From Kineosporiaceae bacterium (GTDB lineage Bacteria > Actinomycetota > Actinomycetes > Actinomycetales > Kineosporiaceae): a stretch of 64,000 nt of DNA. The DNA is taken from contig JAEUJN010000004.1 in NCBI GenBank assembly GCA_016794595.1, positions 1-64,000 on the forward strand, given 5' to 3'. This document shows positions 55,685-63,832 of this stretch, piece after piece. A program made the position numbers and the translations under genes. The notes under the pieces were generated by a model. It searched no databases, was not told where the DNA came from, and saw only the letters and a program-made list of their open reading frames with translations. Position 1 is the stretch's first letter. Each line of letters opens with the position of its first letter.

Positions 55685-55755
55685 CCACCGTCCGCCAGCC
55701 ACCGTTCGCCCCACGACCGTCCGCCAGCCACCGTCCGCCGGCCACCGTCCGTCAG
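55685..55755. repeat. Five imperfect 14-15-bp tandem repeats before the decarboxylase gene
   Basis: Units of the type CCACCGTCCGCCAG fill most of the gap between the Rieske-like and decarboxylase genes. They are direct, with no internal spacer, so this is not a CRISPR array. Confidence 0.85.
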
Positions 55756-55776
55756 TGCAACGCGAGGAGAGCTTCC

Positions 55777-56577
55777 GTGCCCGAACTCCAGGGGTTCGCA
55801 CCACCGTTCACCGCCAGCGGCCGCAGCGCCCTGATCCCGAACCCGCCGTGGTTCTACAGCGGTGACCTGCTGACAGTGGAGTACCGCACGGACGTCGAGC
55901 GGGTCCGGGCGATCCTGCCGGACGACGTCCAGCTCGCCGAGGAGGACCCCGGGGCGGTCGCGTTCATCTGGGCCGACTGGCAGTCCTGTTCCGAGGGCGG
56001 CGCGGAGCTGCTGGACCCGGCTCGCTCGCAGTACAAGGAGGCCTTCGCGGTCGTCCGCTGCCGGTACCGGGACACGACGTACTCGCGGTGCGTGTTGATC
56101 TGGGTGACAACGGATTTCGCCATCGCGCGGGGAGTCCACCAGGGCTATCCGAAGAAGCTGGGATCGATCCACCAGACCCGGCCGATGCCGTTCGGCCGCG
56201 GTGCGCCGCGGATCGAGGCAGGGGCCCGGTTCGGTGCCACCCTGGCCGCCTACGACCACCGGTTGGCCCAGGCGGTGATCACCCTGACCGAACCCAGCGA
56301 CACCAACGGATTCGTCAATGCCCTGCCGATGCTGCACCACCGCCAGGTCCGCCCGATCGAGCAGGGCGCGCAGGGGTGGGCCCTGGACGAGGTGCTCACC
56401 ATGCGGGGCGTCGGGTTCGAGGCCGGCCAGGCATGGAAGGCGGAGGCCTCGCTCGAGCTGTTCGACTCCCCGTGGGACGACGTCGCGTCCACCTTGCCGG
56501 TGCGCGAGGTCATCAGCGGCTACTACGTGCAAGTGGGCACCAGCTGGGACGGCGGAACCACCCTCGCCCACCGTTGA
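55777..56577 (+). CDS. Acetoacetate decarboxylase-family protein
   Basis: The 266-residue protein has the ADC fold markers ILPDDVQLAEEDPG, the active-site glutamate region YKEAFAVVRCRY, and the lysine pair Lys126-Lys127 in HQGYPKKLGSI. In ADC one of these lysines forms the Schiff base with a beta-keto acid. Family members also include aldolase/dehydratase-like enzymes. The active site looks intact, so it could process a keto product of the P450 pathway. GAGGAGA precedes the GTG start. It is the last gene of the operon. Confidence 0.88.
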   Translation: MPELQGFAPPFTASGRSALIPNPPWFYSGDLLTVEYRTDVERVRAILPDDVQLAEEDPGAVAFIWADWQSCSEGGAELLDPARSQYKEAFAVVRCRYRDTTYSRCVLIWVTTDFAIARGVHQGYPKKLGSIHQTRPMPFGRGAPRIEAGARFGATLAAYDHRLAQAVITLTEPSDTNGFVNALPMLHHRQVRPIEQGAQGWALDEVLTMRGVGFEAGQAWKAEASLELFDSPWDDVASTLPVREVISGYYVQVGTSWDGGTTLAHR

Positions 56578-56635
56578 GCCACGCCCCGCCGACCCCGGCG
56601 CCACTGGCCCAGGCGCGGGGACTCGCGGGGCCGAC

Positions 56636-57328
56636 TCAGCCGCTCCCGATGGCGTCCCGTGGGCCGCTCGCCGGTGCCGGGCCCGGTGCCGGGCCCGGGG
56701 CCTGGCGGGCCCGAGCCCGGGCCAGAGCCTCCTCGAGCATGACCAGGACGGCGTCGCGCACCGACAGGAAGCTGCGGGCGTCGAGCTCGACGATCGGCAC
56801 CTGAGGCCCGATCGCCAGGGCCCACCGGATGGTCTCCAGATCGTGCTGCGCCCGGCCGTCGAACCGGTTGACCCCGACCACGAACGGCAGACCGGCCTTC
56901 TCGAAGTAGTCCACGGCGGCGTAGCAGTCGTCCAGGCGGCGGTCGTCCACGAGCACCAGGGCACCCAAGGCGCCGTTCGCCAGGTCTTTCCACATGAACC
57001 CGAACCGGTCCTGGCCTGGGGTACCGAAGATGTAGAGCTTGATCCGCTCGTCGATGGTGATCCGGCCGAAGTCCATCGCCACCGTGGTGGTGGTCTTGGT
57101 CGGCACCAATACGTTGCTGTCGACGCCGGCGGCGACCGAGGTCATCTCGGCCTCGGTGGTCAGCGGGGCGATCTCGGAGATGGTGCCCACGGTGGTCGTC
57201 TTGCCCACGCCGAAACCACCGGCGACCAGGATCTTCACCGGAATCGGCGGGCGGGCTCGGGTGGCGGTCACCGTCTGCGGCGCCTCGCCGTCCTGCGCCA
57301 CGGCCTCAGCTGCGCTGTCGTAGGCCAT
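56636..57328 (-). CDS. cvnD: Conservon GTPase (CvnD-like, MglA/Ras-type)
   Basis: The 230-residue GTP/ATP-binding protein has the P-loop VAGGFGVGKTTTVGTISEI, the G3-type FGTPGQDRFGFMW and the specificity motif VGVNRFD. The C-terminal tail is Pro/Ala-rich. In streptomycetes CvnD associates with CvnA, B and C at the membrane in a heterotrimeric-G-protein-like signalling complex. The ATG (MAYDSAAEA) overlaps the DUF742 gene by 23 bp, typical of these operons. Confidence 0.92.
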   Translation of the reverse strand: MAYDSAAEAVAQDGEAPQTVTATRARPPIPVKILVAGGFGVGKTTTVGTISEIAPLTTEAEMTSVAAGVDSNVLVPTKTTTTVAMDFGRITIDERIKLYIFGTPGQDRFGFMWKDLANGALGALVLVDDRRLDDCYAAVDYFEKAGLPFVVGVNRFDGRAQHDLETIRWALAIGPQVPIVELDARSFLSVRDAVLVMLEEALARARARQAPGPAPGPAPASGPRDAIGSG

Positions 57329-57737
57329 CGATGACTCGCATGATCGTCTCCACATCGTCGGGGGTGTCCGCGTCCGAGGCGCCGGTCGACACCAGCCCCT
57401 GTTGGGTCAGGTCTCCGATGAGCACCCGGACGACGCCCAGGTGCAGGTCGAGGGTCGCGGCCACCTCGGCGACCGCGAGCGGCTCCTCGCAGGCCAGCAC
57501 GATGTCGCGGTACTCCAGCGCCAGGGTGGGCAGGGCGTCCCTTCCGGCCCGAGTGGCGACCACCTGGGCCTCGATCGCGATCGGGACGGCGGCGGTGGTT
57601 CGCCCCCGGGTGAGCAGGAAGGGTCGGACGGCGTGGGTCGAGCCGAGCGGGTCCACGGTCTCGTCATCCCGACCGTGCCCGCTCAGGAACGGGCGGACCA
57701 TCCCGGTGTCCCCGCCACGTCGGGGATCCTCACTCAT
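57306..57737 (-). CDS. cvnC: DUF742 protein (CvnC-like)
   Basis: The 143-residue protein has the DUF742 pattern VRPFLLTRGRTTA, LEYRDIVLACEEPLAVAEVA and LHLGVVRVLIGDL, a winged-helix-like core. It is the third component of the conservon and likely links the roadblock protein and the GTPase. It overlaps the roadblock gene by 4 bp (ATGA) and the GTPase gene by 23 bp. Confidence 0.92.
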   Translation of the reverse strand: MSEDPRRGGDTGMVRPFLSGHGRDDETVDPLGSTHAVRPFLLTRGRTTAAVPIAIEAQVVATRAGRDALPTLALEYRDIVLACEEPLAVAEVAATLDLHLGVVRVLIGDLTQQGLVSTGASDADTPDDVETIMRVIDGLRQRS

Positions 57738-58165
57738 CCGGCCACCGAGTTCTTGAGCTCGTTGATCAGGCGCGGGTTGAGGGTGCCGTTGATCCGGTTG
57801 ATGAACACGGCCATCTCGTAAGCCACCGTGGCCAGGGAGGCGTTGGTGTCGGCCACCGCACCCAGCAGGGCTCCTGCACCCATGGCCATGACCACGAGGA
57901 AGCCGCCCTCGGCATCGATGATCACCTTGTTGAGGGATCCGAGGCCGTAACTGATCCCGGCCCCCGCGGCCAGGCTCGCCATGCCCGACACGATGGCCGA
58001 CAGGCGATCACTGGTGGCCCGGTCGGCGTCCGCGGCCGTGGCCATCAGCAGACCGTCCGAGGAGACGGCGATGACGTCGACGACGCCCGCCGTCTCGCGG
58101 GCGAACTTCGCGAGCAGCCAGGTGAAGTCCTGGGCGGACTCGCTCAGCGCAGTGGTCTCGGTCAT
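57734..58165 (-). CDS. cvnB: Roadblock/LC7-domain protein (CvnB-like)
   Basis: The 143-residue protein is a single roadblock/LC7 domain (FTWLLAKFARETAGVVDVIA, VSSDGLLMATA, SAIVSGMASLA, GALLGAVADTNASLATVAYE). In related systems roadblock proteins act as GTPase-activating or scaffolding partners of the cognate GTPase. Coupled ATGA overlaps join it to the sensor gene upstream and the DUF742 gene downstream. Confidence 0.93.
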   Translation of the reverse strand: MTETTALSESAQDFTWLLAKFARETAGVVDVIAVSSDGLLMATAADADRATSDRLSAIVSGMASLAAGAGISYGLGSLNKVIIDAEGGFLVVMAMGAGALLGAVADTNASLATVAYEMAVFINRINGTLNPRLINELKNSVAG

Positions 58166-61101
58166 GGCAGTCCTCCAGGGTCTCCGGGGGTCATCCCGGG
58201 TCCGACGCCGTCATCCGGTTCGACTTCGGCCAGTGCACGCCCAGGTACCCGCCGGGGCGGCAGGGCGCCGCCGGATGGTCGGGGGTCCGACGGCGGCGAT
58301 CCCGACGGCTGTTCCGACGGCTGTTCCGACGGCGGCGGGTCCGAGAGTCCTTCGGGGCCAAGGGATTCGGCACCATCCCCGCCGGCCTCGATCCCACGTG
58401 CCACGCCCTCGCCGGTCAGGTCCTGGCCGAGCGGTCCGGTGAGCAACTGGTCCGCGAGCGCGCTGACCGCCTCACGCTGTTCCTCGCGGCGCCCCGCCGC
58501 CTCGCGCAGGGCCGCCCGAGCCGCCTCGGCGGCCCGGCGCTCCTCCGCGGGCGAGACGTGATGTGCGTGCCCGGCCAGATCCAGGGCTGCCCCCACCTCG
58601 TCGAGCGACGAGCGGACCGCGTCGGGGTCGTGCGCCCCGCCCCGCTGTGCCGGTTGTGGTGAGGCGTCCAGCCCCAGAGCCTCGAGCGCCGACCCGCGGA
58701 CCCGGCGGGTGATCCCGGCACGGACCCTCGTCTCGTCGGGGTGACTGTCCGACGGTGGTGGCGCGCTGGCCCGCGCGATCGCGCGCTCCAGGTCGTCGAC
58801 CTGTCGGCGGGCGGCCTCGGGATCCAGGCCCAGGCCGCGGGCCGGTGTGGGCGGGAGGGGACGGAGCTGGTCGACCTGGGGCAGCTGGGCGCCCGGGACC
58901 CGGCGACGGATGCCGCCAGGCCCCGCGGCCTCCACGACGCCGGCGGCATCCACTGCCCCTGCAGCATCGACGGTCCCCGCGGCATCCACTGCCCCGGCGG
59001 CATTGACGGCCTCCACGGCGCCCTCGCTCGTGGGAAGGGCCGGCGCGGGGAGCCTCTCGGCCGGCCAGTGGTCAGGGCGCAGGGCCGGCGGAGGCGGGGT
59101 GGCCGGTGGACTGCTCGACGCGGCCGGGCCCGAGGATCCGGGGGTGCCGGCCCGGCGAGCCGGCCGCTGGCCGCCCGAGACACGGGGATCCGCGGACCGA
59201 CGACCGGATGACGACAGAGCCCCGGAGGGCACCAGTGCCGAGGGAGGCAGGGTGATGTGCACGGTGATCCCGCGGTCGGGATTCGGTTCCAGCTGCACGT
59301 CGATGCCGTGCCGACGAGCGATCCGGCCGACCACGAACAGCCCGAGCACGTGGCTCGGCGCCAGGTCCAGGCGCTCGCGGCGACGCAACCGGTCGTTCTC
59401 CTGGATCAACCGATCGGACGGCATCCCCAGCCCCAGGTCGATCACCGCCAGTCGGCAGGCTCCCTGGGCGTCCAGCTCACCGGTCACCCGCACCGCCGTA
59501 CTGGGCGGGGAGAACAGCACGGCGTTCTCGATCACCTCGGCCAGCAACAGGAGCAGGTCACCCAGGACGCCCGGTGCGACCGCGATGTCGGGAACCTGGT
59601 CCAGCTGGACCCGGGCGTAGTCCTCGACCGACCCGAGCGAGCCCCGGACGGCGTCCACCAGAGTCACCGCCCGGCCGCCGCCGGCCACCTCGGAACCGCC
59701 GGCCAACACCACGAGGCTGGTGGCGTTGCGCCGAAGACGGGTGGACAGGTGGTCCAGCCGGTAGAGCGTGGCCAGGGTGTCCGCGTCCTCCTCTCGGCGC
59801 TCGAGAGTGTCGATCAGGGAGAGCTGGCGGCCGACCAGATTGGTCGTCCGACGGCCGATGCTGGAGAACATGGCAGCCACGTTGCGCCGGCTCACCACCT
59901 GCCGCTCGAGCAGGCGTGAGGCCGTGGTCTGCACCCGGTTGTACGCCTGAGCCAGCTCGCCGATCTCGTCCTGGGTGGTCACCTCGATCTCCGCCAGACG
60001 CACGGTGACGTCCTCGGTCGAGTCCTCGTCGCTGACCCGTTCCAGTTCGGCCTCGGTGAGGTCGGCCACCTCTCCGGCGGCACGGGTGAGTCGGCGCAGA
60101 GGTCCCGACACCGAACGCCCGACGATCACCGACAGGGCCAGCACGAGCGCCATCACCAGAGCCGAGGTGAGGGTGACCGCGAGCACGGTGACCTGCGCCC
60201 GTCGGGCGGCGGCCTGCGTTGCCACGACGATGGTCTGGGCGATCTCGCCCTGGGCCAGCTGGCGCAGCCCGGTCTGGGACTGGACGGCGGAGAACGCCTC
60301 CACCGTCAGGTGCCCGCCGACGTGCTCGGCGTGGTCGGCCTCCCTCTCGCCGGCCAGCTCAGCGGTGACCTCGGCGATCTGCTCCGAGGCCAGACTCTTT
60401 GTCGCTCGGTCGAACACCTCGGCGGCAGGCGCCGTGGCCACCCGGCGGAAGTCGATCGCGGCCTCGTCCGCGCGCACGCCGTAGTCAGCGGCTGCATCCA
60501 GCAGGGCCTGCCGGCGGGCATCGTCGGTGCTCGCCGTGGCCGCGAGCAGCAGCGCCCCACCCCGGCTGGCGGCCTCGTTCGAGCGCAGCAACGAATCCAG
60601 TGAGGCCAGGCCCCAGGCATCCTGAGCCGAGTCGGTGACCTGGCGCGAGAGAGCGCTCGCGGCGATCAGCCGGTCCACCAGGGACCCGAACCTGGAGATG
60701 ATCGATTCCGCGGTCAGGGACCGCGTGAGCAGCCGCGGTTCGGTGGCGCGGACCAACTCGTCCACCTGTGCCGTGGCCTCCGCCAGGTCGCCGGCCTGCG
60801 CCCCCGAGGGCCGGACCTCGGAGGCGAGCTCACGAACCAGCTGCAACTGGACGATCAAGCTGTTCGGGTCCACGGAGCTCGACGCCCGGTGAGCGACGGC
60901 CAGCAGCCGGGCCTCCTGCAACTCCTCGACCAGAATGGCGAGCTGACGCCCGGTGAGCGCGGTGCGCTCGGTGGCAGCCGAGGTCGAGGCCGCGGAGAGC
61001 CGCTCGGAGATCAGCGGCACGTAGAGCAGGACCACGACCACCAGGGGAATCGCGACCAGCAGGTTGAGCTTCGCCCCGACTCGCAGGCGGTTGAGGATCA
61101 C
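58162..61101 (-). CDS. cvnA: Conservon sensor histidine kinase-like protein (CvnA-like)
   Basis: The 979-residue membrane protein has one helix at the N terminus (LLVAIPLVVVVLLYVPL), a nitrate-sensor-like helical extracytoplasmic domain and a second helix near residue 315 (LTSALVMALVLALSVIVG). A HAMP domain, a degenerate dimerisation region (YRLDHLSTRLRRNATSLVVL) and an HATPase domain (LLAEVIENAVLFSPPSTAVR, GLFVVGRIARRHG) follow. There is no clear phospho-acceptor H box. The last 330 residues are low-complexity Pro/Ala-rich with a Val-Asp-Ala-Ala-Gly repeat. The GTG start overlaps the upstream sensor gene by 4 bp. Confidence 0.9.
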   Translation of the reverse strand: MILNRLRVGAKLNLLVAIPLVVVVLLYVPLISERLSAASTSAATERTALTGRQLAILVEELQEARLLAVAHRASSSVDPNSLIVQLQLVRELASEVRPSGAQAGDLAEATAQVDELVRATEPRLLTRSLTAESIISRFGSLVDRLIAASALSRQVTDSAQDAWGLASLDSLLRSNEAASRGGALLLAATASTDDARRQALLDAAADYGVRADEAAIDFRRVATAPAAEVFDRATKSLASEQIAEVTAELAGEREADHAEHVGGHLTVEAFSAVQSQTGLRQLAQGEIAQTIVVATQAAARRAQVTVLAVTLTSALVMALVLALSVIVGRSVSGPLRRLTRAAGEVADLTEAELERVSDEDSTEDVTVRLAEIEVTTQDEIGELAQAYNRVQTTASRLLERQVVSRRNVAAMFSSIGRRTTNLVGRQLSLIDTLERREEDADTLATLYRLDHLSTRLRRNATSLVVLAGGSEVAGGGRAVTLVDAVRGSLGSVEDYARVQLDQVPDIAVAPGVLGDLLLLLAEVIENAVLFSPPSTAVRVTGELDAQGACRLAVIDLGLGMPSDRLIQENDRLRRRERLDLAPSHVLGLFVVGRIARRHGIDVQLEPNPDRGITVHITLPPSALVPSGALSSSGRRSADPRVSGGQRPARRAGTPGSSGPAASSSPPATPPPPALRPDHWPAERLPAPALPTSEGAVEAVNAAGAVDAAGTVDAAGAVDAAGVVEAAGPGGIRRRVPGAQLPQVDQLRPLPPTPARGLGLDPEAARRQVDDLERAIARASAPPPSDSHPDETRVRAGITRRVRGSALEALGLDASPQPAQRGGAHDPDAVRSSLDEVGAALDLAGHAHHVSPAEERRAAEAARAALREAAGRREEQREAVSALADQLLTGPLGQDLTGEGVARGIEAGGDGAESLGPEGLSDPPPSEQPSEQPSGSPPSDPRPSGGALPPRRVPGRALAEVEPDDGVGPGMTPGDPGGLP

Positions 61102-62222
61102 CGGTCGTCCCCGACGCCCGCACCGACCAGGTCGGCAACGGCAGGGTCCGGCCCTGCACCGGCGACGCGAGTGCCCTCTGGGCGCTGCGGCGTCCGGCGC
61201 CGGGCCCACCACCACCCTGCCCCGAGCGTCAGGACGAGCCCTAGGCCGATGGCGGTGACGGTGGCGACCAGTCGGCGCTGCCCGGCGATGGCGTCGGCGC
61301 GAGTGACCAGCAGGGCATCCAGCTCGGTCAGCGCCACCGCCTCGAACGCCAGGGCCGCCTCGCGGACCTCTGCGCGCTGGGCGCGCACCTCGGCGGCGGG
61401 GCGCTCGGTGATCGCCACGCCGACCTCGGAGGACGGCGGGGAGAATCCGGTGACCGTGTCCCGCAACCGGTCCAGATCGCTGAGCAGGCCTGGTCCCAGC
61501 GTGCGGCTCCGGGTCGCCCCGATGCTCTTGCGCAGACCGTCGTCGAGGGCCGTGACGTCCGCGCGGACCCTGGTGAAGGCGACGGCCGCGACCAACTGGT
61601 CCGACGCAGACTCCTGCTCGTCCCGGTCGCCCGAGCCCGCCTGGGCCAGCGCGGTCATCGCGCCGGCCCGGGTGGAGGCCACCAGCAACCCGGGGATGCG
61701 CAGCAGGGTCGCGTCCATGACGTAGTAGGCGTCGAGTTCGGGATCCAGGATCAGGTTGGAGGTGTCACCCACCCGACCGATGAGCGCGAGCTCGAGATCG
61801 ATGACGACGGAGTAGGCGTCCATCGCCGCCCGGCCACGAGGAGTGGCGGTCGCCAGGGTGTCCAGGCGAGCTGCGAGATCGGTCCAGCGAACCGTCGTCC
61901 CGAGGACCTCGCCGAGCCGGCTGTCCACCTCCCCGACGTCCTTGATCGCGGCGCGCACGGCATCGCTGTCAACCCGGCCACCCTGGGCCGCGACCATCTG
62001 GGCGTCGGTCGTGACGGCGAGCAGCCGGGTCAGGGGCCGCAGGTAGGTCACACCGTCGCGCTCACGCGCGGTGAACGCCAGATCAGCCCCCGTGCTGTTC
62101 CACAAGGCGGTCAGCGCCATGCCGAGCGGGACGAGCAGCAGGAGGGCTGCTGCAGCGGCGAGCCAGCGGCCCAGCCTGTCATGCAGGCCGCGGGGGCCGT
62201 GCGGGCTCTCAGTAGGGGGCAC
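61098..62222 (-). CDS. Membrane sensor with helical ligand-binding domain, no output domain
   Basis: The 374-residue protein has an N-terminal transmembrane helix (AAAALLLLVPLGMALTAL), about 270 residues of extracytoplasmic helical bundle and a second helix (VATVTAIGLGLVLTLGAGWWW). A short Arg-rich cytoplasmic tail follows. The bundle contains NLILDPELDAYYVMDATLL, a motif seen in sensor domains of chemoreceptors and GGDEF proteins. It lacks HAMP, kinase or cyclase domains. Its stop overlaps the sensor kinase start, making it a fifth gene and the first of the conservon operon. It probably forms a receptor complex with CvnA. Confidence 0.8.
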   Translation of the reverse strand: MPPTESPHGPRGLHDRLGRWLAAAAALLLLVPLGMALTALWNSTGADLAFTARERDGVTYLRPLTRLLAVTTDAQMVAAQGGRVDSDAVRAAIKDVGEVDSRLGEVLGTTVRWTDLAARLDTLATATPRGRAAMDAYSVVIDLELALIGRVGDTSNLILDPELDAYYVMDATLLRIPGLLVASTRAGAMTALAQAGSGDRDEQESASDQLVAAVAFTRVRADVTALDDGLRKSIGATRSRTLGPGLLSDLDRLRDTVTGFSPPSSEVGVAITERPAAEVRAQRAEVREAALAFEAVALTELDALLVTRADAIAGQRRLVATVTAIGLGLVLTLGAGWWWARRRTPQRPEGTRVAGAGPDPAVADLVGAGVGDDR

Positions 62223-62323
62223 GGTGCGCGCACCTTCCGCTCTCGGCCGGGGCCGGTGGACGGCGCCTTGCGGGGGCAGCGCTCGGAGCGGTCCGGCTCC
62301 TGTGCGCGCAACCCGACACGCCG

Positions 62324-62343
62324 GTCACATGTGCTGATGTGAC
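62324..62343. promoter_or_regulatory. Palindrome upstream of the conservon operon
   Basis: GTCACAT-GTGCTG-ATGTGAC has perfect 7-bp arms and a 6-nt spacer, about 100 bp before the first conservon gene in the 254-bp gap to the glutamine synthetase gene. It is operator-like, but the regulator is unknown. Confidence 0.45.
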
Positions 62344-62476
62344 GCAGTCGTGTGTACCGACAGCACGGTCACCCTGTCCCGGACTTGCCCGAGATCACGG
62401 CCAAAAGTTCGAGTTTGATCACCGAGGGTAGCTGCCCAGCCGCCAAGCGTTTCCATTTCCGCCGGCGACTCCCGTT

Positions 62477-63832
62477 TCAGAGGTGATACGCGTACTCGCG
62501 GAATTCCCAATCGGTGATGTAGCGCGAGAAACGCTCGACCTCGTTGCGCTTGTAGGTCAGGAAGGCCTCCACGAAGAACTCGCCGAGCACCTCGCCGAGC
62601 TCCTTGTCGGCCTCCAGTGCGTCCAGCGCCTCCGGCAGCGACTGCGGGAGCATCGGGGCCGCGCTCGGGTCGTAGCCGTACCCCTCCAGTGGCGCGGTCG
62701 GCTCGAGCTGGTCACGCACCCCCAGGTACACCGCAGCACCGACCGCCGCCATCGCGAGATACGGGTTGGCGGTCGCATCGCCCAGGCGCACCTCCATCCG
62801 GGACGCCGAGCCACGCTCCGGCGGGATGCGCACCATCGCGGAGCGATTGTCCAGACCCCAGTCGATCAGCCAGGGAGCCAGGGTGTCGGGCCCGAACCGC
62901 TTGTAGGAGTTGATGGTCGGGTTGAGGATCGCGGCCAGCGCCGGGGCGTGGGCCAGCACGCCGGCGATCGCCCAGCGGCCGGTGTCGGACAGGCCGTGCT
63001 CGCCCTCGGGATCGCCGAACACGTTGGCTCCGCTCTGATCCACCAACGAGACGTGCAGGTGGAACCCGCTACCGCCCTCGTCATTGAAGGGCTTGGCCAT
63101 GAAGGTGGCCTGCAGGCCCTCGTGGCGGGCGATCTCCTGGACGGCGGACTTCATCCGGAACGCCCGGTCGGCGGCGTCGACCATCTCGGAATGGTTGAGG
63201 TTGATCTCGAACTGACCCGGGCAGAACTCGTGATTGGCCGCGGTCACCTGCAGCTCGGCGTCCCGCAGGTAGCGCAACATGGTCAGCAGGGTCCCGCGAG
63301 GGTCTCCCTTGCGTCCCACGACGTACACGTTGCCGGGCTCATCGGCATAGCGGCGCCACCCGGCCGCCGAGCCCTCGTCCTGCTCGAGTAGGTAGAACTC
63401 CAGCTCCGGGCCGATCACCGCACGGAGCCCGAGGGTTTCGAGCCGCGCAGCCACCTGGCGCGCCACCTGCCGCGGGCCCTCCGGCGCAGGGCTCCCGTCG
63501 TGCAGGTGGGTGTCGGCCACGCACCAGGCGGCACCGGGCTCCCACGGCAGGGGGGACAGCGTGGCGAGGTCGGGCACCGCCTTGATGTCGGGCAGCCCGG
63601 ACTCGAGTCCACCGCTCACCGGCACCACGTCACCGACCGGCGAGGTGTGGAACACCGCACGGCAGAAGGCGATTCCGTGGCCCATCGCGCTGCCCAGCTC
63701 CTCGAGCAGCACGTCCCGTCCACGGTCCACCCCGATCAGATCGGAGTAGGACACCCGGACCACGTCGACGTTCCGCGCCCTGAGGGCATCGACGACTCCG
63801 GCGATGTCAGTGACGGGAACGTCGATGTTCAT
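62477..63832 (-). CDS. Glutamine synthetase-family gamma-glutamylamine ligase (PuuA/GlnA3-like)
   Basis: The 451-residue GS-fold enzyme has the catalytic motifs GPELEFYLLEQ, ANHEFCPGQFEINLNHS, FMAKPFNDEGGSGFHLHVS, NSYKRFGP and RMEVRLGDATANPYL. The Asp-Gly-Ser motif that helps bind ammonium in GlnA is absent; the corresponding stretch reads GIAFCRAVFHTSPVGDVV, as in PuuA and Streptomyces GlnA3/GlnA4. This points to ligation of glutamate to an amine (polyamine, ethanolamine or similar), not to ammonia assimilation. GAGGAGAG precedes the ATG. No other amine-catabolic gene is adjacent in the window. Confidence 0.9.
   Translation of the reverse strand: MNIDVPVTDIAGVVDALRARNVDVVRVSYSDLIGVDRGRDVLLEELGSAMGHGIAFCRAVFHTSPVGDVVPVSGGLESGLPDIKAVPDLATLSPLPWEPGAAWCVADTHLHDGSPAPEGPRQVARQVAARLETLGLRAVIGPELEFYLLEQDEGSAAGWRRYADEPGNVYVVGRKGDPRGTLLTMLRYLRDAELQVTAANHEFCPGQFEINLNHSEMVDAADRAFRMKSAVQEIARHEGLQATFMAKPFNDEGGSGFHLHVSLVDQSGANVFGDPEGEHGLSDTGRWAIAGVLAHAPALAAILNPTINSYKRFGPDTLAPWLIDWGLDNRSAMVRIPPERGSASRMEVRLGDATANPYLAMAAVGAAVYLGVRDQLEPTAPLEGYGYDPSAAPMLPQSLPEALDALEADKELGEVLGEFFVEAFLTYKRNEVERFSRYITDWEFREYAYHL

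Noticed and set aside
55685-55755. Short direct repeats as a CRISPR remnant
   Set aside because: Units of 14-15 bp are directly adjacent, with no unique spacers, and no cas gene is in the window.
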